A stretch of 64,000 nt of DNA from Ramlibacter henchirensis (lineage in GTDB: Bacteria; Pseudomonadota; Gammaproteobacteria; Burkholderiales; Burkholderiaceae_C), in NCBI RefSeq assembly GCF_004682015.1, contig NZ_SMLM01000001.1, positions 1,426,001 through 1,490,000 on the forward strand, in the 5' to 3' direction. The notes below the pieces were generated by a model, which was not told where the DNA came from, ran no database searches, and saw nothing but the letters and a program-made list of their open reading frames with translations. Shown here one piece after another: positions 6,302 to 15,056 of this stretch. How positions within the stretch are numbered: position 1 is the stretch's first letter; every line of letters begins with the position of its first letter. The position numbers were made by a program, and so were the translations under genes.

Positions 6302-8782
6302 TCAGGCCGGCGTGGGCTCCATCGCCGGCAGCCGGTCCATGAAGGCCTCCAGCTCCTCGATGGGCAACGGCCTGCAGAAGAGATAACCCTGGTACGAGTG
6401 GCAGCCCTGCCGCTCCAGGAAGGCCCGCTGCTCTTCCGTTTCCACGCCTTCGGCGATCACATCCAGGTCCAGGCTGTGCGCCAGGCCGATCACCGTCTTG
6501 GCAATGGCGGCGTCGTTGCTGTCGGTGAGGATGTCCTTCACGAACTCGCGGTCGATCTTGAGCTGGTCCAGCGGCAGGCGCTTGAGGTAGGACAGCGATG
6601 AGTAGCCGATGCCGAAGTCGTCCAGCGAGAGCGTCACGCCCATGTCCTTGAGGCTGCCCATCTTGGCGATGGTGACGTCGATCCCGTCGGCCAGCAGGCT
6701 TTCGGTGAGTTCGAGCTTGAGCTTGTGCGGCTGCACGCCCGACTGCTCGATGGCCTGCATCACCTCGTCGACGAACTCGGGGTGGCGGAACTGCTTGACG
6801 CTGACATTCACCGCGATGCTGAGGTGCCGCCGATCCGGCCGATGTTCCCAGGCCGCGAGCTGGGCACACGCGGTGTCCAGCACCCAGCGACCGATCGGCA
6901 GGATGAGCGACGTTTCCTCTGCAGCGGGAATGAACTGGTCGGGCGGCACCACGCCGCGCAGCGGATGGTGCCAGCGCACCAGCGCCTCCACGCCGGTCAT
7001 CCGCCCATCGGGACCCACCTGGGGCTGGTAGTCGATGTGGAACTGGTTCTCGCGCCAGGCCTGGCGCAGGTCGGCGGCGAGCGTGGCGTTGGCGGTGACC
7101 ACGGCCTGCATCTCCGGGTCGAAGAAGCACACCGTGTTGCGGCCCGCGCCCTTCGCCTGGTACATGGCCAGGTCCGCCTGCTTGAGCAGCTCGCTCACCG
7201 TGCGGTCGCTCTTGTTGAACAGCGTCACGCCGATGCTGCAGGTGGTGTGGTGCAGGTAGCCCGGCAGCACGTACGGCTCGCCCAGCGCTTGCAGGATCCG
7301 CTCGGCCACTGCCCGGGCACCCTTGGCCGGATCCAGCGGCTTGTCACCGCGGTTCTCCAGCAGGATCACGAACTCGTCTCCGCCGAGCCGCGCGACGGTG
7401 TCGCCCTTGGCGACGCACGAGCGCAGCCGCTCGGCCACCAGTTGAAGCAGCACGTCCCCCTTCTGGTGACCCAGCGTGTCGTTGAGCACCTTGAAGTTGT
7501 CCAGGTCGATGAACATCAGCGCGCCTTCACGCGGCCGCGCAGGGTCCGCCAGCGCGGCATGGAGCCGGTCCATGAGCAGTTGCCGGTTGGGCAGCTTGGT
7601 GAGCGCGTCGTAGAACGCGAGGTGCTGGATCTTCTCCTCGGCCAGCTTGCGCTCGGTGACGTCGCGGCCCACCGCGACCCAGTGCGTCAGCTTGCGCTGC
7701 TTGTCCCACACCGGGGAGACGTCCAGGTCCACCCAGAACGGCTCGCCGTTCTTCTTGTAATTGATCAGGTCGACCCGCGCAGGGCGCCATTCCTCCAGCG
7801 CCGCGCGGATCTGGTCGAGCGCGCGCCGCTGCGTGTTCGGCCCCTGCAGCAGCCGCGGCGTTTTGCCGATCACCTCGTCGCGCGTGTAGCCGGTGCGTCG
7901 CTCGAACGCCTCGTTGACGAACACGATGCGCGGCCCCGGCTCGCTGAAGGGGCCGGCCTCCGTGATGATCACGATGTCGTTGAGGCGGGCGATGCTGCCT
8001 TCGAGCAGCCGCAGCTGCTCCTGGGCCTTGCGGCGGGCGGTGACGTCGCGCAGGTGGATCGCCATGCCGCCGCCGAACGGGAAGCCGCGCACTTCGTACC
8101 AGTGCGACAGGCGGGCATCGAGTTGCTCGAATTCCAGCTTCACGCTGCGCGCCAGCGCCGACCGGAACTGCTCTTCCAGCCGCAGGCGCACCGTCTTCTG
8201 GAACGAGTTCCAGAACCGGCGGCCGATCAGCTGGTCGCTCCCGGCGCCGAGCATCTGCTCGGCCTGCTCGTTGAGGAAGGTGTAGCTGCCGTTGCGGTCC
8301 ACCGTCGCGAACGCCTCGCCGCTTCCCAGCGCCGCGCCCATGCGAAGCAACGTCCCGGGGCGCAGCCCGCGCGGCGCGATCTCCTGCACCGCGCCTTGCA
8401 CTGCCACGATCTTGCCTTCCGGGTCACGGACGGGCTGGCCGAGCGAGCGCACCCACGAGCGGCGCCCGTCGAGCAGGATGATCTGGGACTCCTCGTCGAA
8501 AGGAGCCCCTTCCGTTTTGCACGCCTGAAACAGCGCTTCCAGCTTGGAACGGCAACCGTCGGAGTAGTGCTTGAGCGGATCGTCTGCGGGCGGCGCATAG
8601 CCTTGCGGCGCACCGTGGATCGCGGCCAGCTGGTCCGACCAGCTGAGTTCGCCGCTTCGCAGGTCCAGGCGCCAGACACCGACGAAAGCCGCGCGCTCGA
8701 GCATGCGCACGACGCTTTCGTCGTCCTGCATGTTCCGGTCGGATGGCATGGATGTGGGTCGCAGCTCGGCGTTCAAGGGCAT
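6302..8782 (-). CDS. PAS-PAS-PAS-GGDEF-EAL cyclic di-GMP signalling protein
   Basis: This 826-residue protein has no signal peptide or membrane segment. Three PAS domains occupy roughly residues 25-130, 150-260 and 265-390. The third has GKTPRLLQG at the place where LOV photosensors have GRNCRFLQ, so the flavin-reactive Cys is Pro here. The GGDEF domain has an intact ARLGGDEFVILL near residue 464, but the inhibitory RxxD site is absent (AKGD). The EAL domain has GVEALVRWHHP near residue 599 and the DDFGIGYSSLSYL loop. Both catalytic domains look intact, so it could make or break cyclic di-GMP. The first ATG is annotated; an internal Met at residue 12 is an alternative. The signal sensed is unknown. 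Confidence 0.93.
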   Translation of the reverse strand: MPLNAELRPTSMPSDRNMQDDESVVRMLERAAFVGVWRLDLRSGELSWSDQLAAIHGAPQGYAPPADDPLKHYSDGCRSKLEALFQACKTEGAPFDEESQIILLDGRRSWVRSLGQPVRDPEGKIVAVQGAVQEIAPRGLRPGTLLRMGAALGSGEAFATVDRNGSYTFLNEQAEQMLGAGSDQLIGRRFWNSFQKTVRLRLEEQFRSALARSVKLEFEQLDARLSHWYEVRGFPFGGGMAIHLRDVTARRKAQEQLRLLEGSIARLNDIVIITEAGPFSEPGPRIVFVNEAFERRTGYTRDEVIGKTPRLLQGPNTQRRALDQIRAALEEWRPARVDLINYKKNGEPFWVDLDVSPVWDKQRKLTHWVAVGRDVTERKLAEEKIQHLAFYDALTKLPNRQLLMDRLHAALADPARPREGALMFIDLDNFKVLNDTLGHQKGDVLLQLVAERLRSCVAKGDTVARLGGDEFVILLENRGDKPLDPAKGARAVAERILQALGEPYVLPGYLHHTTCSIGVTLFNKSDRTVSELLKQADLAMYQAKGAGRNTVCFFDPEMQAVVTANATLAADLRQAWRENQFHIDYQPQVGPDGRMTGVEALVRWHHPLRGVVPPDQFIPAAEETSLILPIGRWVLDTACAQLAAWEHRPDRRHLSIAVNVSVKQFRHPEFVDEVMQAIEQSGVQPHKLKLELTESLLADGIDVTIAKMGSLKDMGVTLSLDDFGIGYSSLSYLKRLPLDQLKIDREFVKDILTDSNDAAIAKTVIGLAHSLDLDVIAEGVETEEQRAFLERQGCHSYQGYLFCRPLPIEELEAFMDRLPAMEPTPA

Positions 8783-8821
8783 GGAGGCGCTGTGATGTTA
8801 AGTCGCCCATCCGCTGGATTC

Positions 8822-8839
8822 GGTAGGTGGCTTCCTACC
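8822..8839. other. Hairpin in the leader of the GGDEF-EAL gene
   Basis: GGTAGG (8822-8827) and CCTACC (8834-8839) form a 6-bp hairpin 40 bp upstream of the GGDEF-EAL start. It does not match the cyclic di-GMP riboswitch patterns I know. Nothing else stands out in 8783-8920. Confidence 0.35.
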
Positions 8840-8920
8840 CTTCAGCTCTTCAGGAATGAGACGCCGCGGGCTGCGTAGCGAGACGGACAGCTCATCGGCA
8901 AGTGAAGTTGGAGCGCAAAG

Positions 8921-8950
8921 AAAAAAGGCCAGTGCGGATGCACTGGCCTT
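8921..8950 (-). terminator. Rho-independent terminator after tRNA-Arg
   Basis: An 11-bp perfect stem (AAGGCCAGTGC at 8925-8935 with GCACTGGCCTT at 8940-8950, loop GGAT). Read leftward it is followed by a run of U. It lies directly downstream of tRNA-Arg on the same strand. Confidence 0.9.
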
Positions 8951-8957
8951 CATCATT

Positions 8958-9034
8958 TGGCGCGGCTGGCAGGATTCGAACCCACGACCCCTTGGTTCGT
9001 AGCCAAGTACTCTATCCAACTGAGCTACAGCCGC
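8958..9034 (-). tRNA. tRNA-Arg (anticodon ACG)
   Basis: A 77-nt cloverleaf with encoded CCA. Acceptor arm GCGGCTG pairs with CAGCCGC; discriminator G. The anticodon arm is CTTGG-CTACGAA-CCAAG, giving ACG, whose first base is normally edited to inosine to read CGU, CGC and CGA. The T-arm contains GTGGGTTCGAATCC. A TATACT -10 lies just upstream and a terminator just downstream, so it looks like a one-gene unit. Confidence 0.97.
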
Positions 9035-9044
9035 GAAGCCGGCG

Positions 9045-9050
9045 AGTATA
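9045..9050 (-). promoter_or_regulatory. -10 box for tRNA-Arg
   Basis: On the minus strand TATACT lies 10 bp upstream of the mature tRNA-Arg 5' end. No good -35 is seen. Confidence 0.6.
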
Positions 9051-9158
9051 GCAGGTGCCGCAAGCCGGCCTCCGGCGGCGAATTCCCAGCCAGTCCTTCA
9101 CGCCCGGCGAAGCGGCGCTCCTATCCTGCAGGCACCATCGTTCCAGGAAGGACGCACC

Positions 9159-9359
9159 ATGAGTAACCGACCGGCCGACCAGCCTGATCGCATCGACCTG
9201 AACGACAAGGCCAAGTGCGAGAGCTGGGCCCGCAAACTCAACACCACCCATGAACGGCTGCGCGAAGCCGTCGGCGCGGTGGGCGACGATCCGCGACAGG
9301 TTGAGGAGCACCTGAAGAAGATCTCGGAGAAGCAGCGCGACGGGCGCGGCAGCATGTGA
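9159..9359 (+). CDS. DUF3606 domain-containing protein
   Basis: This small 66-residue protein carries the DUF3606 pattern: DRIDLNDKAKCESWARKLNT, then ERLREAVGAVGDDPRQVEEHL. Members are short, soluble, highly charged helical proteins of unknown function found in many proteobacteria. The ATG is preceded by AGGAAGG at 9146-9152, a good ribosome binding site. It stands alone between two tRNA genes on the other strand, so it is probably monocistronic. Confidence 0.85.
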   Translation: MSNRPADQPDRIDLNDKAKCESWARKLNTTHERLREAVGAVGDDPRQVEEHLKKISEKQRDGRGSM

Positions 9360-9396
9360 TGCGATGCCGGGGCGCGCGGCTGAGGCCGGGAGCGGG

Positions 9397-9473
<77 letters not shown>

Positions 9474-9483
9474 ACGCTGGAGA

Positions 9484-9489
9484 ATTGTA
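9484..9489 (-). promoter_or_regulatory. -10 box for the CAU tRNA
   Basis: On the minus strand TACAAT lies 10 bp upstream of the mature tRNA 5' end. The -35 is not clear. Confidence 0.6.
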
Positions 9490-9505
9490 GGGATCAGGAG
9501 GGACC

Positions 9506-9530
9506 GAATCTCCGCCTTCGCGGGGATGAC
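9506..9530. repeat. Interspersed repeat, copy 2
   Basis: On the minus strand this begins GTCATCCCCGCGAAGGCGG, the usual form of the element found at 2415-2446. It fills much of the gap between the hrcA stop and the CAU tRNA. Confidence 0.65.
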
Positions 9531-9553
9531 CGCGCGCGCCGCGCTTGGCGCGG

Positions 9554-10558
9554 TCACTTGTGGTGGCTCAGGGCGTTGCTCACCAGCTTGGCCGTGATGT
9601 CGACGATCTGGATCATGCGGTCGTAAGGCATGCGGGTCGGGCCGATCACGCCCAGGGTGCCGACGACCTGCCCGTCCACCTCGTACGGCGAGCTGACGAC
9701 CGACAGCTCCTCGAAGGGAACGACCTGGCTCTCGCCGCCGATGAAGATGCGCACGCCCGCGGCCTGGCTGGAGATGTCGAGCAGGCGCATCAGCTGGGTC
9801 TTCTGTTCGAACAGCTCGAAGGCCTTGCGCAGGTGCGACATGTCGCTGGAGAAGTCCGACACCTCCAGCAAATTGCGCTCGCCGGAGATGACCACCTCGC
9901 CCTGCGCCTGGGCCATCGCCTCCGAGCTGGCGTCCACCGCCGTCTGCATCAGCTGGACGATCTCGCCGCGCAGCTGCTCGACTTCGCCCTTCAGGCGCTC
10001 GCGCACCTGCTCGATGGCCATCCCCGCGTAGTGGGTGTTCAGGAAGTTCGCGGCCTCCACCAGCTGCTGCTGGGTGTAGTCGGTGCCGGTGAACACCACG
10101 CGGTTCTGCACGTCGCCGTCGGGCGAGACGATGATGACCAGGTACCTGCGCTCGGACAGCCGCAGGAATTCGATGTGGCGGAACACCGAAGTGCGCCGCG
10201 GCGCCATCACCACGCCGACGAAGTGGGACAGGTTGGAGAGCAGCTGGGCGGCGTTGGCGATGACGCGCTGCGGCTGGTCGGGCGGCAGGCTGGGCGCGTT
10301 GAACTGCTCCCGCTGCACCGTGAGCATGGTGTCGACGAAAAGCCGGTAGCCGCGCGCCGTGGGTATGCGGCCGGCCGAGGTGTGGGGGCTGGCGATCAGC
10401 CCCAGGTCCTCCAGGTCCGACATCACGTTGCGGATGGTGGCCGGCGACAGCTCCAGGCCCGAGGCGCGCGACAGCGTCCGGGAGCCCACGGGCTGCCCTT
10501 CGGCGATGTAGCGCTCGACCAGCGCTTTCAACAACAACTTGGCACGGTCATCGAGCAT
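9554..10558 (-). CDS. hrcA: Heat-inducible transcription repressor HrcA
   Basis: HrcA binds the CIRCE operator and represses chaperone genes at normal temperature; in known systems GroEL helps it fold. The 334-residue product starts [20 protein letters not shown] and has the winged-helix region [20 protein letters not shown] near residues 40-58, followed by [18 protein letters not shown]. The C-terminal domain includes [10 protein letters not shown]. The ATG at 10558 matches the family N-terminus. It is divergent from nadK over a 43-bp gap. No CIRCE lies in front of hrcA, but a perfect one lies before rpoH at 40731-40757. Confidence 0.96.
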   Translation of the reverse strand: MLDDRAKLLLKALVERYIAEGQPVGSRTLSRASGLELSPATIRNVMSDLEDLGLIASPHTSAGRIPTARGYRLFVDTMLTVQREQFNAPSLPPDQPQRVIANAAQLLSNLSHFVGVVMAPRRTSVFRHIEFLRLSERRYLVIIVSPDGDVQNRVVFTGTDYTQQQLVEAANFLNTHYAGMAIEQVRERLKGEVEQLRGEIVQLMQTAVDASSEAMAQAQGEVVISGERNLLEVSDFSSDMSHLRKAFELFEQKTQLMRLLDISSQAAGVRIFIGGESQVVPFEELSVVSSPYEVDGQVVGTLGVIGPTRMPYDRMIQIVDITAKLVSNALSHHK

Positions 10559-10575
10559 GGTGCGGAGGTCTCTCA

Positions 10576-10597
10576 GGAATTTTAATGATGTAATTCC
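10576..10597. promoter_or_regulatory. Divergent hrcA/nadK promoter region with an AATTCC palindrome
   Basis: GGAATT (10576-10581) and AATTCC (10592-10597) flank ten AT-rich bases. Within it, TTTAAT (10581-10586, plus) and TAAAAT (10584-10579, minus) are overlapping candidate -10 boxes for nadK and hrcA. The palindrome could be an operator acting on both genes. No -35 boxes are clear. Confidence 0.45.
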
Positions 10598-10601
10598 CTC
10601 G

Positions 10602-11492
10602 ATGAGCACTCGGTTCCGCCAGGTTGCGCTGATTGGCAAGTACCACGCCGCCGGCGCGGCGGCCGCCAGCAGCCGCGCGGCCCTGGAAGACATCGCCCAA
10701 TTCCTGGTCTCCGAGGGCTGCGACGTCGCGATCGAGCATGACACGGCCAGCGCCACGGGCATCATCGGCTACAAGGTGCTGGACGTTCCTTCCATCGGCG
10801 ATCAGTGCGACCTGGGCCTGGTGGTGGGCGGCGACGGCACCATGCTGGGCATCGGCCGCCAGCTGGCCCGCTTCGGCGTGCCGCTCATCGGCATCAACCA
10901 GGGGCGGCTGGGCTTCATCACCGACATCCGCCTGGAGAGCTACCGGGACGTCCTCGGCCCCATGCTGCGCGGCGACCACGAGGAAGACCGCCGCAGCCTG
11001 ATCCTCGCGCAGGTGATGCGCGATGGCCAGTGCGTGTTCAAGGCGCAGGCCATGAACGACGTGGTGGTCAATCGAGGCGCCACCTCCGGCATGGTGGAAC
11101 TGCGGGTCGAGGTCGACGGGCACTTCGTCGCCAACCAGCGCGCGGACGGGCTGATCGTGGCCACGCCCACAGGATCCACCGCTTACGCGCTTTCCGCCGG
11201 CGGTCCTCTGCTGCATCCGGGCAACCCGGCGTGGGCGCTGGTGCCGATCGCACCTCATACGTTGTCGAACCGCCCGATCGTGATCCCCGACTCGGTGGAG
11301 ATCGCCATCGAACTGGTGGCCGGCCGGGACGCCAGCGCCAATTTCGACATGCAGTCGCTCGCCTCGCTGCTGCACGGCGATCGCATCCTGGTGAAACGGT
11401 CGCAGCACCAGGTGCGCTTCCTGCACCCGCGCGGCTGGAGCTACTACGACACCTTGCGCAGGAAGATGCACTGGAACGAGGGGGGTTCGTGA
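10602..11492 (+). CDS. nadK: NAD kinase
   Basis: NAD kinase phosphorylates NAD to NADP, the only route to NADP. The 296-residue protein begins [15 protein letters not shown]. It has the family motif [11 protein letters not shown] near residue 75, [11 protein letters not shown] near residue 100, the NDVV segment near 152, and the glycine-rich [19 protein letters not shown] near 190. The ATG at 10602 gives the expected N-terminus. It overlaps recN by 4 bp (GTGA) and heads a nadK-recN-rapZ operon. Confidence 0.96.
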   Translation: MSTRFRQVALIGKYHAAGAAAASSRAALEDIAQFLVSEGCDVAIEHDTASATGIIGYKVLDVPSIGDQCDLGLVVGGDGTMLGIGRQLARFGVPLIGINQGRLGFITDIRLESYRDVLGPMLRGDHEEDRRSLILAQVMRDGQCVFKAQAMNDVVVNRGATSGMVELRVEVDGHFVANQRADGLIVATPTGSTAYALSAGGPLLHPGNPAWALVPIAPHTLSNRPIVIPDSVEIAIELVAGRDASANFDMQSLASLLHGDRILVKRSQHQVRFLHPRGWSYYDTLRRKMHWNEGGS

Positions 11493-13141
11493 GCTTGAAG
11501 CGGATCGCATTGCGCGATTTCGTCATCGTGCGGGAGCTCGAACTGGAGCTCGGAGACGGTTTTTCCGTGTTGACGGGCGAGACCGGAGCGGGAAAATCCA
11601 TCCTGGTCGACGCGTTGCAGCTCGCGCTGGGCGCACGCGCCGATGCGGGTGTGGTGCGAGAAGGCGCCGCGCGTACCGACATCAGCGCCGAATTCGACCT
11701 GCCCGCGATCCTCGTGCCCTGGCTGGAGGAAGCGGGCTTCGAAGGCGGCGACACGCTGCTGCTGCGCCGTAGCATCGATGCGCAGGGCAAGAGCCGCGCC
11801 TGGATCAACGGCAGCCCCGCCACCGCAGCGCAACTGCGCGAGGCCGGCGAGCAGCTGGTGGACATCCACGGCCAGCATGCGTGGCAGAGCCTGACCCGGT
11901 CCGATTCCGTCCGTGCGCTGCTGGATGCGTACGCGGGCGTGTCGACCGCGTCGTTGCAGCTCGTTCGGGACCAATGGCGCGCCGCCCAGAAGACGCTCGC
12001 GCAGGCGCGCGAAGCACAGGACACACTGCAACGGGAGCGCGAGCGCCTCTCGTGGCAGATCGGCGAACTGGACAAGCTGGCGCCCGCCGCCGACGAATGG
12101 GACGAGCTCAACACGAGCCACACGCGCCTGTCGCATGCGCAGGCGCTGCTGGATGCTGCGCGATCCGCATTGCAGGCGCTGGAAGGCGAGGACGCAGGCG
12201 CGACTTCGCAGCTCTCGCAGGCGCAGTCCCTGCTGCAGGAGCAGGAGCAGCACGAGCCGGAATTCCGGGCGTTGTCCGAAGTGCTGGCCTCGGCGCTGGC
12301 GGGGGCCGAAGACGCGGCGCATTCGCTGAACACGTTTCTGCGCAAGACGGACCTCGATCCGGAGCGTCTGGCCGAACTGGACGAGCGCATGTCCTTGTGG
12401 CTCTCGCTGGCGCGCCGCTACAAGCGCGCGCCGGCCGAACTGCCGGCCCTGCTGGCCGGCTGGCGCGCGGAGCTGCAGCGGCTTGACGCGGCGGCGGACC
12501 TCGCCGCACTCGAAGCGGCGGAGAAGGAGCGCGGCCGCGCCTACATGGCGCAGGCGACGGTCTTGTCGAAGTCACGCGCGAAGGCCGCGCCGCAGCTGGC
12601 CAAGGCGATCACGCAAGCAATGCAAGGTCTGGGCATGCAGGGCGGCAAGTTCGAAGTCGCGTTGCAGCCTTTGCCGCAGCCGTCCACATCCGGCCTGGAT
12701 GAAGTGGCTTTCCTGGTCGCCGGCCATCCCGGCGCGACGCCGCGCCCCGTGAGCAAGGTGGCGTCGGGCGGCGAGCTGTCGCGGATCGCTTTGGCGATCG
12801 CCGTGACCACGAGCCGCCTGGGCACTGCGCAGACGCTGATCTTCGATGAGGTGGATGCGGGCGTCGGCGGCGCCGTCGCCGAGACGGTCGGCCGCCTGAT
12901 GAAGCAGCTGGGCCGCGACAGGCAGGTGCTGGCCGTCACGCATCTGCCCCAGGTGGCCGCCTGCGCGGATCATCACCTGGTGGTGTCCAAGCGCGCGGAC
13001 AAGGCCGGCACCACCAGCAACGTCGAGCCGGTGCAGGGCGAGCAGCGCGTTGCGGAAGTCGCGCGCATGCTGGGCGGCGAGCGCCTGTCGGGAACGACGC
13101 TGGCGCATGCCAAGGAAATGCTGGGCAGCGCGGCGGCATGA
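11489..13141 (+). CDS. recN: DNA repair protein RecN
   Basis: RecN is an SMC-like ATPase that helps repair double-strand breaks. The 550-residue product has Walker [15 protein letters not shown] near residue 31, two long coiled-coil arms (about 150-350) around a short hinge, the ABC signature [15 protein letters not shown] near residue 420, and Walker [14 protein letters not shown] near residue 450. The start is GTG (11489-11491), overlapping the nadK stop as GTGA, which suggests translational coupling. The 3' end overlaps rapZ as ATGA. Confidence 0.96.
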   Translation: MSLKRIALRDFVIVRELELELGDGFSVLTGETGAGKSILVDALQLALGARADAGVVREGAARTDISAEFDLPAILVPWLEEAGFEGGDTLLLRRSIDAQGKSRAWINGSPATAAQLREAGEQLVDIHGQHAWQSLTRSDSVRALLDAYAGVSTASLQLVRDQWRAAQKTLAQAREAQDTLQRERERLSWQIGELDKLAPAADEWDELNTSHTRLSHAQALLDAARSALQALEGEDAGATSQLSQAQSLLQEQEQHEPEFRALSEVLASALAGAEDAAHSLNTFLRKTDLDPERLAELDERMSLWLSLARRYKRAPAELPALLAGWRAELQRLDAAADLAALEAAEKERGRAYMAQATVLSKSRAKAAPQLAKAITQAMQGLGMQGGKFEVALQPLPQPSTSGLDEVAFLVAGHPGATPRPVSKVASGGELSRIALAIAVTTSRLGTAQTLIFDEVDAGVGGAVAETVGRLMKQLGRDRQVLAVTHLPQVAACADHHLVVSKRADKAGTTSNVEPVQGEQRVAEVARMLGGERLSGTTLAHAKEMLGSAAA

Positions 13142-14022
13142 ACCTGGAACTGGTCCTCATCACCGGCATGTCCGGGTCGGGCAAGTCGGTCGCGCTGCGG
13201 GCGTTGGAGGACGCGGGCTACTACTGCGTCGACAACCTGCCGCCCGAGCTGCTGCTGTCCTTCGTGAAGCTGGAGCAGGCCAACAAGGGCAAGCACGTGG
13301 CCATTGCCATGGACGTGCGCAGCGCCACCTCGCTTCCGCTGGTGCCCGCGCAGCTGCGGGAGCTGGCGTCCCAAGGCGTCCGCATCAGCTCGCTTTTCCT
13401 GGACTCGACCACGGACACGCTGGTGCGACGGTTCTCCGAAACGCGGCGCCGGCATCCGCTGTCGCAGCAACCGAACGCGGAACAGGAGACCGATCCGCTG
13501 ATGCGCCAGCGCGCGCTGGTCGACGCCATCGAGCTCGAGCGCGAACTGCTGGCCGACCTGCGCGAGCAGGCCCATGTCATCGACAGCAGCACGATCCGCC
13601 CCGCGCAGCTGCAGGCGCAGGTGAAGTCGCTGCTCTCCGCGCCGGCCAGCCATCTGACGGTGGTGTTCGAGTCATTCGCATTCAAGCGCGGCATCCCGGT
13701 CGACGCCGACTACGTGTTCGACGTGCGCATGCTGCCCAATCCGCACTACGAGCCGTCGCTGCGCGACCTGACCGGGATGGACCAGGCGGTCATCGATTAC
13801 CTTCTCGCGCAGCCCGATGTGGACCGCATGTTCGAGTCCATCGAGAAGTTCCTGCAGCAGTGGCTCGAGCCCCTGGCGCGGGACCACCGCAGCTACGTGA
13901 CGGTCGCGGTCGGCTGCACCGGCGGGCAGCACCGCTCGGTCTACCTCGTCGAGCGCCTCGCGGCTGTGTTCAGCCAGCGGTGGACGACGCTCAAGCGCCA
14001 CCGCGAACTCGATCGAAACTAG
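13138..14022 (+). CDS. rapZ: RNase adapter protein RapZ
   Basis: RapZ is a nucleotide-binding protein. In E. coli it directs RNase E to the small RNA GlmZ and so controls glucosamine-6-phosphate synthesis. The 294-residue product has a P-loop [18 protein letters not shown] at the N-terminus, the [12 protein letters not shown] segment, and the C-terminal RNA-binding region [17 protein letters not shown] near residue 260. The recN neighbourhood differs from the E. coli rpoN-pts context. It ends on a CTAG (14019-14022) that is also the mutY stop on the other strand. Confidence 0.95.
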   Translation: MNLELVLITGMSGSGKSVALRALEDAGYYCVDNLPPELLLSFVKLEQANKGKHVAIAMDVRSATSLPLVPAQLRELASQGVRISSLFLDSTTDTLVRRFSETRRRHPLSQQPNAEQETDPLMRQRALVDAIELERELLADLREQAHVIDSSTIRPAQLQAQVKSLLSAPASHLTVVFESFAFKRGIPVDADYVFDVRMLPNPHYEPSLRDLTGMDQAVIDYLLAQPDVDRMFESIEKFLQQWLEPLARDHRSYVTVAVGCTGGQHRSVYLVERLAAVFSQRWTTLKRHRELDRN

Positions 14023-15056
14023 CCCTCGGCCAGCAGCTTGCGCACCGGCGCGGGCAGGCCCAGGCCGGCCAATTGCCCGCTGGCGAACCAGCCGCCTTCA
14101 GGCCGCTCGAGCGAGCTGGGCGTCAGGTCCACGGCCACCGGATGCAGGTACAGGTCCTTGTGCGTGAGTACGTGCAGGAACGCGGGCTCGTCCTGCAGGC
14201 GCGTGCGCGCGCGAGCCGGCAGCGCGGCGGCCAGCGCCTCGCGTGAATCGAACACCGGGAGGCAGTACAGGCCGGCCCAGACGCCCGGCGTGGGGCGCTT
14301 CTCAAGCCACACCGAACCGGCGCGGTCTTTCGCACGCAGGAGCCAGAGCGACTGCGCGGTCCGCCGCGTCTTGCGTGATTTCACCGGGAAGGCTTCCGGG
14401 TCCTGCGACCTGCGCGCCCCGCACACGGTTTCCAGCGGGCAGATCAGGCAGCTCGGATTGCGTGCGAGGCAGACCGTGGCGCCGAGGTCCATCATCCCTT
14501 GCGTGTACGCAGGCATCTCAGCCGGCTGCTGCGGCAACAACTCCGTCGCGCGCTGCCAGAGCGCGCGCTCGGCCGAGGGCTGCGCCAGGTCTTCGCCGAA
14601 CGCGAGCACGCGCGCGAGCACGCGCTTGACGTTGCCGTCCAGGATGGCCGCGCGCTCATCCCAGCAGAAGGCGGCGATCGCCGCGGCGGTGGAGCGGCCG
14701 ATGCCGGGAAGCTGTTGGAGTTGTGCAGCGCTGGCCGGGAAGCGGCCGCCGTGCTGCTCCATCACCGCGCGGGCACAGTTGTGCAGGTTGCGCGCACGCG
14801 AGTAGTACCCAAGGCCGCTCCACAGCGCCAGCACGTCATCGAGCGAAGCGGCCGCCAGGCTGGCGACGTCCGGAAAGCGTTCGAGGAAACGGTCGTAGTA
14901 GCCCAGAACCGTGCGCACCTGGGTCTGCTGCAGCATGATTTCGGAGAGCCACACGCGGTAGGGATCGCGCGTATTCTGCCAGGGCAAGGTGCTGCGGCCG
15001 TGGCCCGCCTGCCAGCGCACCACCCGGCCGGCGATGCCGGCGTCCTTCACGGTCAT
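14019..15056 (-). CDS. mutY: A/G-specific adenine glycosylase MutY
   Basis: MutY removes adenine mispaired with 8-oxoguanine. The 345-residue product has [10 protein letters not shown] with the catalytic Glu near residue 40, the helix-hairpin-helix [19 protein letters not shown], the catalytic Asp in [13 protein letters not shown] near residue 139, and a 4Fe-4S cluster loop C-x6-C-x2-C-x5-C ([17 protein letters not shown]) near residues 195-211. The C-terminal NUDIX-like domain that recognises 8-oxoG is present. The start overlaps the dynamin-like stop as ATGA, so it is translationally coupled to that gene and through it to mutM. Confidence 0.96.
   Translation of the reverse strand: MTVKDAGIAGRVVRWQAGHGRSTLPWQNTRDPYRVWLSEIMLQQTQVRTVLGYYDRFLERFPDVASLAAASLDDVLALWSGLGYYSRARNLHNCARAVMEQHGGRFPASAAQLQQLPGIGRSTAAAIAAFCWDERAAILDGNVKRVLARVLAFGEDLAQPSAERALWQRATELLPQQPAEMPAYTQGMMDLGATVCLARNPSCLICPLETVCGARRSQDPEAFPVKSRKTRRTAQSLWLLRAKDRAGSVWLEKRPTPGVWAGLYCLPVFDSREALAAALPARARTRLQDEPAFLHVLTHKDLYLHPVAVDLTPSSLERPEGGWFASGQLAGLGLPAPVRKLLAEG

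Noticed and set aside
6725..8878. A 717-codon open frame antisense to the GGDEF-EAL gene
   Set aside because: It is a shadow of the clear PAS-GGDEF-EAL protein and has no recognisable domain.
8783..8920. Cyclic di-GMP riboswitch before the GGDEF-EAL gene
   Set aside because: I could not find the conserved core of type I or type II riboswitches; only a short hairpin is there.
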